A DNA stretch of 62,839 nucleotides from Sporosarcina luteola (GCF_023715245.1 NZ_JAMBNV010000007.1:1-62839), one strand, 5' to 3'; counted from the stretch's first letter, positions 1 through 9,535 are shown. Translations and numbers: made by a program. The notes: a model not told the origin generated them from the letters alone.

Positions 1-90
1 CCCGTTCCCATACCGAACACGGAAGTTAAGCTCTTCAGCGCTGATGGTAGTAGGGGGCTTCCCCCTGTGAGAGTAAGACGTCGCCGGGCA
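1..90 (+). rRNA. rrf: 5S ribosomal RNA, 3' part
   Basis: The window opens inside a 5S rRNA gene. It shows the conserved CCGAACACGGAAGTTAAGC segment, the GGTAGT loop region and the closing GACGTCGCCGGGCA end. The 5' part lies outside the window. A hairpin terminator follows at once, so this is the end of an rRNA operon on the + strand. Confidence 0.95.
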
Positions 91-94
91 AAGG

Positions 95-121
95 CCATCT
101 CCAATTGGGGATGGTTTTTTT
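95..121 (+). terminator. rRNA operon terminator
   Basis: An 8-bp stem (one G-T pair) with an AATT loop is followed by seven T residues directly after the 5S gene. Confidence 0.85.
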
Positions 122-173
122 GTGTTTATTAATCCTTGATTTTCAGGATTTGATTAGAATTGTATTATTGTCC

Positions 174-290
174 CGCGCTCATGAAGTTGAATCCGCGCTC
201 AACAAATGTCGTTCCTCGCTCAAAGCCAACCATCTTGCGCTCAAAGCCAGCCATATCGCGCCCAATGAGTACTGTTCCACGCCCAATGAT
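174..290. repeat. 21-bp-period degenerate array, CGCGCTC unit
   Basis: Six copies of a CGCGCTC/CGCGCCC-type core end at 180, 200, 221, 242, 263 and 284, so the steps are 20, 21, 21, 21 and 21 bp. About 13 bases between cores vary. It lies between the 5S terminator and the 3' end of the - strand lipoprotein gene. It also explains an apparent small + strand ORF here with a seven-residue repeat, which I do not believe is a gene. Confidence 0.8.
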
Positions 291-296
291 TACTCA

Positions 297-797
297 TCAT
301 TCATTAATTTCATAGATCAACACATCAAATAAATCTCCATTAGCATAAAGCAATATTGCCCACTCCCCTGCCATGGGAATTTGCACATGGGAAGGTGTGT
401 GTGCATCTGCTCCATTATTCTCTCCTGCAAGGCCAGTAGTCCAACCTGACGTTAAGACTTGATGGACAGTGCCTGTTTCTCTGTGTAGGCCAACAACTGT
501 GAGATTGGTTGCCGTTGGATTCTCAATCCCCCAAAGGTGCCACATCCACTTTTGTTTTGTAGTGATGCTCGGCATATTGGCACCAATAACACCTGATTTG
601 TTTTCATTGCCAATAATATTGCCATTGAATGCAACAGCTTTATTCTCCCAATCAATATTCTCGAAATTACTGTTAACCACGAATTCTGGTATATCTTCAG
701 GTAAATCGAACCTGCCTTCAACTGTTTCATTTGCAGAACACCCACTAACTAGAATAACCATACTCAAAAAAATACAAGTAAAAATTTTCAGCTTCAA
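297..797 (-). CDS. Secreted lipoprotein of unknown function
   Basis: A 166-residue predicted lipoprotein. The N-terminus has a basic start, a hydrophobic stretch and a lipobox VSGC at about residues 17-20, so the mature protein should be lipid-anchored on the outer membrane face. The C-terminal half is rich in Trp and Gly and contains GENNGADAHTPS. This looks like the small Bacillus lipoproteins grouped under DUF4871, but that is from memory. The start is TTG at 797, chosen because an AGGGGGCG ribosome site lies 8 bases upstream on the - strand. No function can be assigned. It is transcribed against the rRNA operon and diverges from the next operon. Confidence 0.75.
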   Translation of the reverse strand: MKLKIFTCIFLSMVILVSGCSANETVEGRFDLPEDIPEFVVNSNFENIDWENKAVAFNGNIIGNENKSGVIGANMPSITTKQKWMWHLWGIENPTATNLTVVGLHRETGTVHQVLTSGWTTGLAGENNGADAHTPSHVQIPMAGEWAILLYANGDLFDVLIYEINE

Positions 798-1077
798 AAA
801 AATCGCCCCCTTACTAAAAAATAATCTTAGCTCAATCTGATTATACTAATATTCAGACGGATGAGTGAAAAAGATACCTCATTAGTGATAATTTTCTTGG
901 CGCTATTGCTTAAAAAATATGAATAGTACATGATTAAGAGAATAGACATCGAGTGGGTGCATTACTAGAAACATGGAAAAACCATTGTCTTCGTTGTCAT
1001 GGACACCATGACTGGTTAATTCATTACGATATACGGACCCGTGAATTAGCATAAACAAATAGAGTGGGGGTGTGGTA
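798..1077. other. Divergent intergenic region
   Basis: About 280 bases between the lipoprotein gene (-) and the histidine kinase operon (+). A TATAAT lies on the - strand at 840-845 but has no good -35 partner. A 7-bp inverted repeat (TAATTCA at 1017-1023, TGAATTA at 1042-1048) lies 30 bases before the kinase start and could be an operator for the response regulator. Nothing firmer is visible. Confidence 0.4.
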
Positions 1078-2286
1078 GTGAAAAGTGTCTCTCTGTTTTT
1101 ATTCTCTTTAGTGCGCGTAGCCATGTTAGTCATTTTAAGCGGATATTTCCTTCAAATGACGAACGGCATAGTGGATTTTCGAACTGTCTTCATAATCTCT
1201 GCCATTCCCCTATTCATTATCAGCCATTTTATTCAAATGGCCGACGTCCGGGAGAAGACGAGGATACTTTGTTCGTCAATCGACTTTATTGTCATCACGG
1301 GGTTCGGCTTTTTATTCCCTGAGAGTGGTTATTTGTATTTAATCTTTTTCGGTGTCCTTTCAACAACCGTTTTCTTACTGTATGACCGTAAAAAACTGCT
1401 CGGACTTTTTTCAGGGACGTTTGTTACCGTATGGATACTAATCAGTATGCGGTTATATGCACAAACAGGTGTATTTTCGCTATCGAGTAATATTGTGAAC
1501 GGGATGTTCGTCTTCTATGGTGCTTTCGTCGGTAGCCTTATCCGAAATTTTCATCATGCGAAGGAGACGATTTCTGTTCAATATGGGCAGTTGAATGAAT
1601 CCCACGATGCTTTGCAGGCGGCGCACAGGCAGCTACGGGAATATGCCGAGCAAGTCGAGCAGTTGACGGCAATTCGGGAACGGAATGAGATAGCGCGCGA
1701 AATTCATGATACCGTAGGCCATAAAATGACGGCATTGGTTGTACAGTTGCAAGTGGCAGGCGAAATGGTCGAGAGGGATGCGGGAAAGGCGAAAGAGGTT
1801 CTCGTCGTTTGTGAGCAGCTAACCCGGGATGCACTTCATGAAATACGGTTGTCTGTCCGGACATTGAAAGAGGATAATGAAAAAGTTTCCTTTCGTGACG
1901 ATCTACAGGAGCTTATGTATGAATTTTCATCGATGACATATATGGAAACCCGGCTTATGTTAACAGTCGACGTGGCTAGGATTCCGAAATCGTTGCAGCC
2001 GACAATCAAAAGGATTGTGCAAGAAGGCCTGACAAATGCGAAAAAGCATGGTAATGCGGATACATGCATCGTAACGATCCAAATGGGTGAAGAAGCGATC
2101 CATATAGAAATAAAGGATGATGGGAAAGGGGAAGAGAATTTTATACCGAATTTCGGTTTGATCAATATGAAAGAACGTGTTGCGGAGCATGAGGGTTCAT
2201 TTGCAATCGAAAGCTTTGAAGGGGAAGGATTTAGAATTATGATCGCCTTTCCGCTTAAACAGATATCGTCGGGGGTGATGGGATGA
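1078..2286 (+). CDS. NarL-family sensor histidine kinase (LnrJ-like)
   Basis: Membrane sensor kinase of about 402 residues. The first 150 residues are hydrophobic with about six membrane segments and no large extracellular domain, then comes a coiled-coil linker. The HisKA_3 dimerisation box holds the phospho-acceptor His in REIHD (about residue 210). The C-terminal ATPase domain has an N box (EGLTNAKKHG) and a G box (DDGKG). An in-frame GTG at 1072 is possible, but the GTG at 1078 is better spaced from AGTGGGGG. It overlaps the response regulator gene by four bases (ATGA). Protein lengths and the order kinase, regulator, ATPase, two permeases match B. subtilis lnrJKLMN (yfiJKLMN), where the system senses and exports linearmycin-type polyenes. 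The ligand here is unknown. Confidence 0.88.
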   Translation: MKSVSLFLFSLVRVAMLVILSGYFLQMTNGIVDFRTVFIISAIPLFIISHFIQMADVREKTRILCSSIDFIVITGFGFLFPESGYLYLIFFGVLSTTVFLLYDRKKLLGLFSGTFVTVWILISMRLYAQTGVFSLSSNIVNGMFVFYGAFVGSLIRNFHHAKETISVQYGQLNESHDALQAAHRQLREYAEQVEQLTAIRERNEIAREIHDTVGHKMTALVVQLQVAGEMVERDAGKAKEVLVVCEQLTRDALHEIRLSVRTLKEDNEKVSFRDDLQELMYEFSSMTYMETRLMLTVDVARIPKSLQPTIKRIVQEGLTNAKKHGNADTCIVTIQMGEEAIHIEIKDDGKGEENFIPNFGLINMKERVAEHEGSFAIESFEGEGFRIMIAFPLKQISSGVMG

Positions 2287-2936
2287 TAAAAATTATGATT
2301 GTCGACGACCAGCCATTGGTGCGGGAAGGGCTTAGCACGTTGCTGGGCTTGCGTCCCGAGATTGAAGTAGTTGGGACGGCGGTGGATGGTAAGGATGCGT
2401 TACATAAAGCGGTGGAGCTTCTACCTGATATCATTTTAATGGATATCAGGATGCCCGGCGTGAATGGCGTTGAAGGAACAAGGTTACTAAAAGACAGCCT
2501 TCCGGATGTGAAAGTATTGATTCTGACGACGTTCAACGACAGTGAATACATATTCGATGCGCTTGAAGAAGGGGCGAACGGTTACTTATTGAAGGATATG
2601 CCGACGGATACGATTGTTCAGGCGATCCTTACCGTCTATCATGGCGGTGTCGTGCTGCCGAAGGAATTTACTTCGCAGGTGCTGACGGAGCTTAGAATGA
2701 AGAGTCAAACTAGCCAGGGTGTACTGCCGAAAGGGCTAGAGGAGTTATCCGATCGGGAAGCGGAGGTCCTGACTCACCTTGGAGAAGGATTAAACAATAA
2801 AGAAATTGCGGATGCGTTATTCATTACCGAAGGAACGGTAAAGAACCATGTTTCGAACGTCATTCAGAAGCTGGGACTTCGTGATCGGACACAGGCGGCA
2901 ATTTATGCAGTCCGCTATGGCATAACGACATTCTGA
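2283..2936 (+). CDS. NarL/LuxR-family response regulator (LnrK-like)
   Basis: A 217-residue regulator. The receiver domain at 1-120 has acidic residues D9/D10 and the phospho-acceptor Asp54 in LMDIRMPG, with the conserved Lys in LLKD. A LuxR-type helix-turn-helix lies at about 150-210 (LSDREAEVL, then the recognition helix in TEGTVKNHV). Its start codon overlaps the kinase stop codon, so the two are translationally coupled. It probably activates the transporter genes immediately downstream. Confidence 0.92.
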   Translation: MIKIMIVDDQPLVREGLSTLLGLRPEIEVVGTAVDGKDALHKAVELLPDIILMDIRMPGVNGVEGTRLLKDSLPDVKVLILTTFNDSEYIFDALEEGANGYLLKDMPTDTIVQAILTVYHGGVVLPKEFTSQVLTELRMKSQTSQGVLPKGLEELSDREAEVLTHLGEGLNNKEIADALFITEGTVKNHVSNVIQKLGLRDRTQAAIYAVRYGITTF

Positions 2937-2962
2937 CATTACTTTCTGCATACGTATATGAG

Positions 2963-2988
2963 AAACGGCACATTGGTGTCGTTTTTTT
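2963..2988 (+). terminator. Hairpin terminator between regulator and transporter genes
   Basis: A 9-bp stem (AAACGGCAC with GTGTCGTTT) and an ATTG loop, followed by a T run. It separates the two-component genes from the ABC transporter genes, so the transporter needs read-through or its own promoter in 2990-3060. Confidence 0.75.
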
Positions 2989-3071
2989 CATGCCTTTAAA
3001 ATCTATCGCGCGCTCGATGTAAGGGAGAGGCTTCCACAATAAAATTGAAGTAAAGAAGGAGGCTGCGGAGA

Positions 3072-4004
3072 ATGCTAACACTTACGGATGTGAAAAAGAG
3101 TTTCGGTGCATATGAGGTCATCAAAGGGATTTCTTTTCAAGTCGAAAAAGGGGAGTCGTTCGGATTGCTCGGTCCGAATGGCGCGGGGAAGTCAACGCTC
3201 ATTTCAATGATATGCGGACTGATTCCAAACGGCGCAGGGGAAATCCGGGTTAATGGAAAACTTGTCGGCAAGCATCTGAAGGAAACCAAACAGATGATAG
3301 GAGTCGTACCGCAAGACATTGCCCTCTATCCGACGATGTCCGCGATGGACAATCTGATGTTTTGGGGAAAGATGTACGGTCTATCCGGCAAAAAAGCGAA
3401 GGCCCGTGCGAAGGAAGTCCTTAACATCGTTGGTCTGACGGAACGCGGTAAGGACAGGATCGAAACCTTTTCGGGCGGGATGAAACGGCGGATCAATATC
3501 GGGGCCGCGCTTATGCATGAACCGCAACTGCTCATTATGGATGAACCGACAGTCGGTATCGATCCTCAATCGAGGAATCATATTTTGGAGACGGTGAAAT
3601 CATTGAATGAACAAGGACTGACGGTCATTTACACGAGTCATTATATGGAAGAGGTCGAGTTTCTTTGCAAGCGGATTGCGATCCTTGATGAAGGGAAGCT
3701 CATCGTAAGCGGCACGAAGAAGGATTTAAACAATCGTTTGGCGGGTGGAATTGTGTTAAAGCTTACATTCGGTTCCTTGCACCCTTCATTTATCGAGCAG
3801 GTAAAGAAGCTGAATGGGGTGGAAAAGGTCATTGTCCAGACAGCCGAGGAGCTCGATGTGCATTTGCAATCGAAAATGGAAATCGTAGCAGACGTGATCT
3901 TGCTTGCTAGCCAGTCGGGCGTCGTGATACACAATATGCAGCTCAAGGAAGCGAATTTGGAGACATTATTTTTGCAACTGACAGGACGCTCTTTGCGTGA
4001 ATAG
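3072..4004 (+). CDS. ABC transporter ATP-binding protein (LnrL-like)
   Basis: 310-residue ATPase of the DrrA/LnrL type. The Walker A motif GPNGAGKST is at residues 34-42, followed by a Q loop (VVPQD), the signature FSGGMKRR at about 138, Walker B LLIMDEPT at about 158, and a switch His in YTSHYM. The C-terminal extension after residue 215 is typical of drug-export ATPases. A strong AAGGAGG precedes the ATG. It should power export through the two following permeases. Confidence 0.92.
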   Translation: MLTLTDVKKSFGAYEVIKGISFQVEKGESFGLLGPNGAGKSTLISMICGLIPNGAGEIRVNGKLVGKHLKETKQMIGVVPQDIALYPTMSAMDNLMFWGKMYGLSGKKAKARAKEVLNIVGLTERGKDRIETFSGGMKRRINIGAALMHEPQLLIMDEPTVGIDPQSRNHILETVKSLNEQGLTVIYTSHYMEEVEFLCKRIAILDEGKLIVSGTKKDLNNRLAGGIVLKLTFGSLHPSFIEQVKKLNGVEKVIVQTAEELDVHLQSKMEIVADVILLASQSGVVIHNMQLKEANLETLFLQLTGRSLRE

Positions 4005-4015
4005 GAGGGACTGCA

Positions 4016-5203
4016 ATGAAGAGCCTTTTAATAGCTGTTAAAGATGCGAAGATTCACTTGTTAGACCGTAAAGCGATCCTCATGATGATCCTCATGCCGA
4101 TTATATTGACTGTCATTTTAGGATCCGCCTTGAAAGGGGTGATGGGTGGAGGAAGCATGCCTGAAACCGTTTTAGGCGTCTATTCACCCGAATCGAATGA
4201 AATGGCGGAAAGTATTATCCGGGCGCTGGGAGAAGACGGGCTTGCCATTACAGTCGAACGGGCGGAATCGGAGAAACAACTGCTGGATTGGATGGAGGAA
4301 AGGGAAGTCCACGTCGGCCTACTTTTACCGGCTGAATGGGATTCTGATACAGAAAGGGCTATCATCTTGCCAACCACCGGGCAGGAAACAGCGGCGACCC
4401 TCATCCGGCAGATGATAGAGACGTTTGCTCAAATGTCGCAGGCAATCGCAAACTCCACAACAACAGTCATGGCGGAGGCTGCGGCGTTGTCTAGTGATGG
4501 CAGCAAGGTTGACATGGAAGCCATCCAACAACAGCTTACGACTTCGATTGAGAAGGTTATGAATGAACAACGGACGTATGTTAGTGAGCCTTCACTAGAA
4601 GAATCGGTGAATTCCATGCAGTACTATGCTGCAGCCATGGCGGCGATGTTCCTTCTATTCAACGCTATGGCAGGTGGAAAGTCATTTCATCAGGAAAAGC
4701 GGAGTGAAACACTGTCGCGATTGATGATGACGCCGACGTCTGTTCGTTCAATTCTAACAGGAAAGTTCATCGGTGCATTTCTATTTGCATGGATCCAATT
4801 TCTGATTTTCATGGGGGCTACACATTTCTTGCTGAAGGTTGACTGGGGCCCATCCATCCTGCAAGTCCTCTTCATCACCTTCTTCTACATCTTTTCAGTA
4901 GCGGGATTGGCGATGGTTGTAGCTGCCTTTACGACAAACGAGAAAATGGCGGATATCGTTGGAACCATGGGTGTCCAAGTAATGGCATTGCTTGGCGGTT
5001 CGATGCTGCCCCTCTCTTTATTCCCCGAAGTCATGCGGAAAATTGCCATGGCGACGCCGAATTCATGGGCATTGACGAGCTACACATCAATCATGACAGG
5101 AACTTCTTGGTCCGCGTTATGGCTGCCGGCAGGGGTGTTGATCGGCGTAGGGATTGTATCCATTTTCATCAGTTCAATTCGGCTCGGGCGCCGGATTGCT
5201 TAG
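4016..5203 (+). CDS. ABC-2 type transporter permease (LnrM-like)
   Basis: 395-residue membrane protein with one N-terminal membrane helix (about 22-42), a roughly 180-residue external region, and five to six helices in the C-terminal half, the layout of ABC-2 permeases of the DrrB/YhgE class. The conserved region around SETLSRLMMTPTS precedes the membrane helices. It starts 11 bases after the ATPase gene and ends 12 bases before the second permease, so the three form one transcript. It probably forms a heterodimer with the next gene product. Confidence 0.9.
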   Translation: MKSLLIAVKDAKIHLLDRKAILMMILMPIILTVILGSALKGVMGGGSMPETVLGVYSPESNEMAESIIRALGEDGLAITVERAESEKQLLDWMEEREVHVGLLLPAEWDSDTERAIILPTTGQETAATLIRQMIETFAQMSQAIANSTTTVMAEAAALSSDGSKVDMEAIQQQLTTSIEKVMNEQRTYVSEPSLEESVNSMQYYAAAMAAMFLLFNAMAGGKSFHQEKRSETLSRLMMTPTSVRSILTGKFIGAFLFAWIQFLIFMGATHFLLKVDWGPSILQVLFITFFYIFSVAGLAMVVAAFTTNEKMADIVGTMGVQVMALLGGSMLPLSLFPEVMRKIAMATPNSWALTSYTSIMTGTSWSALWLPAGVLIGVGIVSIFISSIRLGRRIA

Positions 5204-5215
5204 GAGGTATATGGA

Positions 5216-6364
5216 ATGAAGAAAATCTTATCGATTTGTCTGTTTGAAATCAAACGGACGTTCAAGAAGAAATCGTCGATTGTCTTAATGCTTGGGATGC
5301 CGCTGCTATTCACGTTTCTGTTCGGCAGTATTTTTGGGAAGAATGCCGATATAACAATTCGCATCGCATTGGTCGATGAGGAACAGACAGCGTTTTCTAA
5401 GGACGTCATTCAGAAGTTAATGATGGATGAAATGATTTCCTATGAGCTTGTTAATGCTCTTGAAGCGGAGGAGTTGTTGGCGCGTAATGAGGTGCAAGGC
5501 ATTGTAACGCTGGAAAAAGGAATTGCTACTAAGCTTCGCAACGAAAAGCCAGCCGCCACCTTTCAACCTTCACTCGGCATGTCGACAGCGCCACTCGTCA
5601 AACAACAAGTGAATCAGGCAATGCAAGCCGTAGATATTTACGTTGCGGCGTCGCAGGTTGGAGGCTTCTATTTCAATGAAAGTTGGGAATCCGTCTACGG
5701 GCGGATCACGGAAAATGAAGGGCGTATCCAAGCATGGACCGAACAAAAAACAAATGCATCCACTGGGCATCCGATGATGGGCATCTCCTATAGCTCTGCG
5801 GGATTCTCCATCATGTTCGTTATGATCATGATGCTTTCAATGTCAGGCACGCTGATTGAAGCGAGGCAGGCTGGAATCTGGTCGAGATTGTTTACGACAC
5901 CCGTAACCCGTTTCCAAGTGCTGCTTGGCTATTTCCTATCCTTCTTCGTAGTGGGATGGATTCAGTTTTTCCTTCTTATCTTGCTGTCTTCCACGTTGTT
6001 TGACGTCAACTGGGGGTCACCAGTAGCATTGCTTCTTCTCGTAACGGTCTTGCTTCTTTGTGTCGTAGGCCTCGGAATTGCCATTGCAAGCCTTGTGAAG
6101 ACGGTTGAGCAGCAAAACGCCATTGGCACTTTGGTGATCATCTCAACATGCATGCTTGGTGGGGTCTATTGGCCAATCAGCATGGTGCCTGACGTTATGC
6201 AGAAAATCGCCAACTTTGTCCCGCAGACATGGGCAATGGAAGGTTTGACGACGCTGATTGCCGACAGTGGCACTGTCGGGGACATCTTCATGCCGCTCAT
6301 TGTATTGCTCGGTTTCGCCGTCATTTTCCTGTCCGTTGGATTATCGAGAATGAAATATGTATGA
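5216..6364 (+). CDS. ABC-2 type transporter permease (LnrN-like)
   Basis: 382-residue second permease with the same layout as its neighbour: a first helix at about 22-40, a soluble external region, then a membrane bundle from about 190. It has the related RLFTTPVTRFQ segment. AGGAGGT overlaps the previous stop codon. An ATG five bases upstream of the chosen start is out of frame. It is the last gene of the LnrJKLMN-like set and is followed by a small terminator. Confidence 0.9.
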   Translation: MKKILSICLFEIKRTFKKKSSIVLMLGMPLLFTFLFGSIFGKNADITIRIALVDEEQTAFSKDVIQKLMMDEMISYELVNALEAEELLARNEVQGIVTLEKGIATKLRNEKPAATFQPSLGMSTAPLVKQQVNQAMQAVDIYVAASQVGGFYFNESWESVYGRITENEGRIQAWTEQKTNASTGHPMMGISYSSAGFSIMFVMIMMLSMSGTLIEARQAGIWSRLFTTPVTRFQVLLGYFLSFFVVGWIQFFLLILLSSTLFDVNWGSPVALLLLVTVLLLCVVGLGIAIASLVKTVEQQNAIGTLVIISTCMLGGVYWPISMVPDVMQKIANFVPQTWAMEGLTTLIADSGTVGDIFMPLIVLLGFAVIFLSVGLSRMKYV

Positions 6365-6367
6365 GTG

Positions 6368-6387
6368 CCGGGGCAACCCGGTTTTTT
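6368..6387 (+). terminator. Terminator after exporter operon
   Basis: A 5-bp GC-only stem (CCGGG/CCCGG) with a GCAA loop and six T residues, four bases after the permease stop. Confidence 0.65.
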
Positions 6388-6462
6388 CATTTCCAAGAAG
6401 GAGTTTTCACCCTTACTGTCCCGACTTCCTTTATAATAGATACAAAGGAAGTGTGAAGCGTA

Positions 6463-7887
6463 ATGAGTGAACAAACTAAACCGCTTGTTCAAGCACTTAG
6501 CAAGTTCAAGGAAAAGCGGCCGATCTCCTTTCATGTGCCGGGTCATAAAAACGGACTGCTGTCCGGCTTGCCGGAAGAAATGCAGTCCGTACTGCCATAC
6601 GATATGACGGAATTGGAAGGGTTGGATGACTTGCATGAGCCGTCCGGGGTGATCCGTGAAGCGGAGCACCGACTTTCGGCTTTGTATCAATCCGACCGGA
6701 GCTTCTTTCTCGTCAATGGATCGACGGTCGGCAATTTAGCAATGATGTACGCAGCGTGCAGACCTGGTGATACGGTCATTGTGCAGCGGAATGCACATAA
6801 ATCGATCTTTCATGCGATTGAATTGACAGGCGCCAAGCCGGTCTTTGTATCGCCTGCTTGGGATGCCCATTCGAATACGCCGGGTGCAGTCCGCTTTGCA
6901 GTAGTGAAAGAGGCGATAGAAGCGTATCCCGATGCCAAGGCGGTCGTCCTGACGTATCCGACTTACTATGGAGTGGCAGGCACCGAGCTTGCGGACATTA
7001 TTCATTACAGTCATGAGAAGAGCATCCCTGTTTTGGTCGATGAAGCGCATGGAGCCCATTTTGTCGCAGGAGATGCATTTCCGCAATCCGCATTGGAGCT
7101 AGGCGCGGACGTCGTTGTGCACTCAGCCCATAAAACATTACCCGCCATGACGATGGCGTCATTTTTACATATCAGGTCGATAATCATCTCTCCTGAAAGG
7201 ATAGCGCATTATTTGGGCATGCTCCAATCGAGCAGCCCATCCTATTTACTCATGGCGTCGCTAGATGATGCACGGGCATACGCCGAGTCCTATACGAAGG
7301 AAGATCAAGTCGATTTCCTGGAAAAGCGTCGAGCCTTCATCGGCAACCTACTCACCATTCCGGCATTGCGGATCGTAGAATCGGACGACCCTTTGAAGTT
7401 ATTGCTGCGAGTCCAAGGCTATACAGGGTTCGAACTACTTGCAAGGCTTGAAATGGAAGGAGTTTTCGCCGAACTTGCTGATCCGTTTCAGGTGCTATTC
7501 GTTCTGCCGTTGCTGAAAAAGAGTAATGAGTATCCATTCAGTGAAAGCGTTCAAAGAATTGCAGCTGCCGTCGCAAGCTTGCCGATGAAGGAAGAGCTGG
7601 AGTTAATGGACGAATCGATACCGGCGGATGAAGGGGTATCCACTCTGACCTATCTCCCACAAGAACTTCATGGGAGAGAAACCGTATGGAAGTCAATAGA
7701 AGAAGCTGTCGGTTATGTCGCGGCAGCTTCCATCATTCCTTACCCGCCCGGCATTCCGTTGCTCCTTGGAGGAGAAATGGTAACAAAGCGGCATATCACG
7801 ACGCTTTTACAATACTTGCAAATGAATGCGAAATTTCAAGGCGCCATTCGGGCGAATGATAGACAAATACAAGTGATCATCGATTGA
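6463..7887 (+). CDS. yaaO: Orn/Lys/Arg decarboxylase family protein (YaaO-like)
   Basis: 474-residue PLP-dependent enzyme of the aspartate-aminotransferase fold, group III decarboxylases. The N-terminus has FHVPGHKNG, the central part has VDEAHGAH, and the PLP lysine is probably Lys224 in SAHKTLPAMT. The C-terminal decarboxylase domain has YPPGIPLLLGGE. Substrate (arginine, lysine or ornithine) cannot be told from sequence. A TATAAT at 6432-6437 lies 25 bases upstream but lacks a well-spaced -35. It sits immediately upstream of tmk, as yaaO does in B. subtilis, where the function is also unclear. Confidence 0.9.
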   Translation: MSEQTKPLVQALSKFKEKRPISFHVPGHKNGLLSGLPEEMQSVLPYDMTELEGLDDLHEPSGVIREAEHRLSALYQSDRSFFLVNGSTVGNLAMMYAACRPGDTVIVQRNAHKSIFHAIELTGAKPVFVSPAWDAHSNTPGAVRFAVVKEAIEAYPDAKAVVLTYPTYYGVAGTELADIIHYSHEKSIPVLVDEAHGAHFVAGDAFPQSALELGADVVVHSAHKTLPAMTMASFLHIRSIIISPERIAHYLGMLQSSSPSYLLMASLDDARAYAESYTKEDQVDFLEKRRAFIGNLLTIPALRIVESDDPLKLLLRVQGYTGFELLARLEMEGVFAELADPFQVLFVLPLLKKSNEYPFSESVQRIAAAVASLPMKEELELMDESIPADEGVSTLTYLPQELHGRETVWKSIEEAVGYVAAASIIPYPPGIPLLLGGEMVTKRHITTLLQYLQMNAKFQGAIRANDRQIQVIID

Positions 7888-7899
7888 CGGAGGCATACT

Positions 7900-8547
7900 A
7901 TGTTAAATAAAGGGATATTTATTACCTTTGAAGGTCCCGAAGGTGCAGGTAAAACAACTGTCATTGCAGAAATATATAAGAGACTGGAACGGGAAGGGAA
8001 AAAAGCCATCCTTACCCGCGAACCGGGGGGCATCCGCATCTCGGAAAAAATCCGGGAAATCATACATGACAATGAACATCAGGAAATGGATGGCATGACC
8101 GAGGCACTGCTTTATGCCGCAGCGCGCAGGCAACACCTCGTCGAAAAAGTCATCCCGGCAATGTTAGAAGGAGAGATCGTCCTTTGCGACCGTTTCATCG
8201 ACAGCTCGCTTGCCTATCAAGGCTATGCAAGAGGGCTTGGCATGGAGGGCGTCATGACAATCAACTCATTCGCCATTGGAGACACAATGCCAGATCTGAC
8301 AATCTTCTTCGACATCACACCAGAAGAGGGACTCCAGCGAATTGCAGATAGCGGAGAACGGGAACAAAATCGACTGGACAACGAAACCTTACAGTTCCAC
8401 GAAAAGGTTTACGAAGGCTACCAACTATTGCTCAAACAGTTCCCAAATCGCATCATCAGCACAGACGCCAGCAAACCATTATCTGAAGTAACTGAAAATG
8501 TTTGGAAAATTATAAGTTCTCAACTCATTAATAAACAGGATTCATGA
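7900..8547 (+). CDS. tmk: Thymidylate kinase
   Basis: 215-residue dTMP kinase that makes dTDP for DNA synthesis. The P-loop GPEGAGKT is at residues 12-19, the DR motif is in CDRFIDSS (about 97-103), and the lid region is [10 protein letters not shown]. It starts 12 bases after yaaO with GGAGG as ribosome site. In B. subtilis it heads the tmk-darA-yaaR-holB cluster seen here. A palindromic repeat element separates it from darA in this genome. Confidence 0.97.
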   Translation: MLNKGIFITFEGPEGAGKTTVIAEIYKRLEREGKKAILTREPGGIRISEKIREIIHDNEHQEMDGMTEALLYAAARRQHLVEKVIPAMLEGEIVLCDRFIDSSLAYQGYARGLGMEGVMTINSFAIGDTMPDLTIFFDITPEEGLQRIADSGEREQNRLDNETLQFHEKVYEGYQLLLKQFPNRIISTDASKPLSEVTENVWKIISSQLINKQDS

Positions 8548-8560
8548 TATAATAAACTAA

Positions 8561-9033
<473 letters not shown>

Positions 9034-9053
9034 TGAAATGAGGTGAAGTAGAA

Positions 9054-9494
9054 ATGAAAGTGAATGGTGAGTTCCGGACCGGGCCCGATAAGTTCAGAAA
9101 TGATCCGCTGCGTCCGACGCAAGGGAATGCCCGGTTCGGCCAAATGGTTCTGCAACAGGAAGAACGCCTGCACGGAGAACAAATTACAAAACTTCTTGGA
9201 GATATATCTTCTGCAGGGGATCGTCTTGCCCGTTCACGGAACTTACGGGATATGGCGAAATTCAAGATGCTCGTCCGACGCTTCCTGAAGGAGTCGGTTG
9301 AATCCGGGATGGGCTTGAAACAATCACATACGTGGAATCAATTCGGCGAAGGACGTCGATTGAACATTGTCGAGACAATTGATGAGAAGCTCATTGAATT
9401 GGCGGAAGCCTTATTAAATGATGAGCAGACATCTGTCGAATTACTAGGGAAAATCGGGGAAATCAAAGGACTTCTCATTAATATATATAGATGA
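9054..9494 (+). CDS. yaaR: YaaR family protein (DUF327)
   Basis: 146-residue soluble, mostly helical protein that matches the YaaR/DUF327 family in length and in the conserved LLGDISSAGDRLARSR and MGLKQSHTWN regions. Its function is not known. It lies 20 bases after darA and upstream of holB, the standard arrangement, and a hairpin terminator overlaps the gap to holB. Confidence 0.92.
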   Translation: MKVNGEFRTGPDKFRNDPLRPTQGNARFGQMVLQQEERLHGEQITKLLGDISSAGDRLARSRNLRDMAKFKMLVRRFLKESVESGMGLKQSHTWNQFGEGRRLNIVETIDEKLIELAEALLNDEQTSVELLGKIGEIKGLLINIYR

Positions 9495-9496
9495 CC

Positions 9497-9516
9497 CGTG
9501 TTTTTACACGTTTTTT
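9497..9516 (+). terminator. Intra-operon terminator between yaaR and holB
   Basis: A 5-bp stem CGTGT/ACACG with a TTTT loop and six T residues, starting two bases after the yaaR stop. The stem is short, so termination is probably partial. Confidence 0.55.
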
Positions 9517-9535
9517 GGTGCAAGGAGGTACGTGC

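Noticed and set aside
105..332. Small + strand ORF with a seven-residue repeat
   Set aside because: It is the translation of the 21-bp array and of the rRNA terminator, with no ribosome site, and it runs into the 3' end of the lipoprotein gene.
6166..6690. 174-codon - strand ORF opposite the permease and yaaO
   Set aside because: It crosses a terminator and two real genes on the other strand and shows no recognisable protein features.
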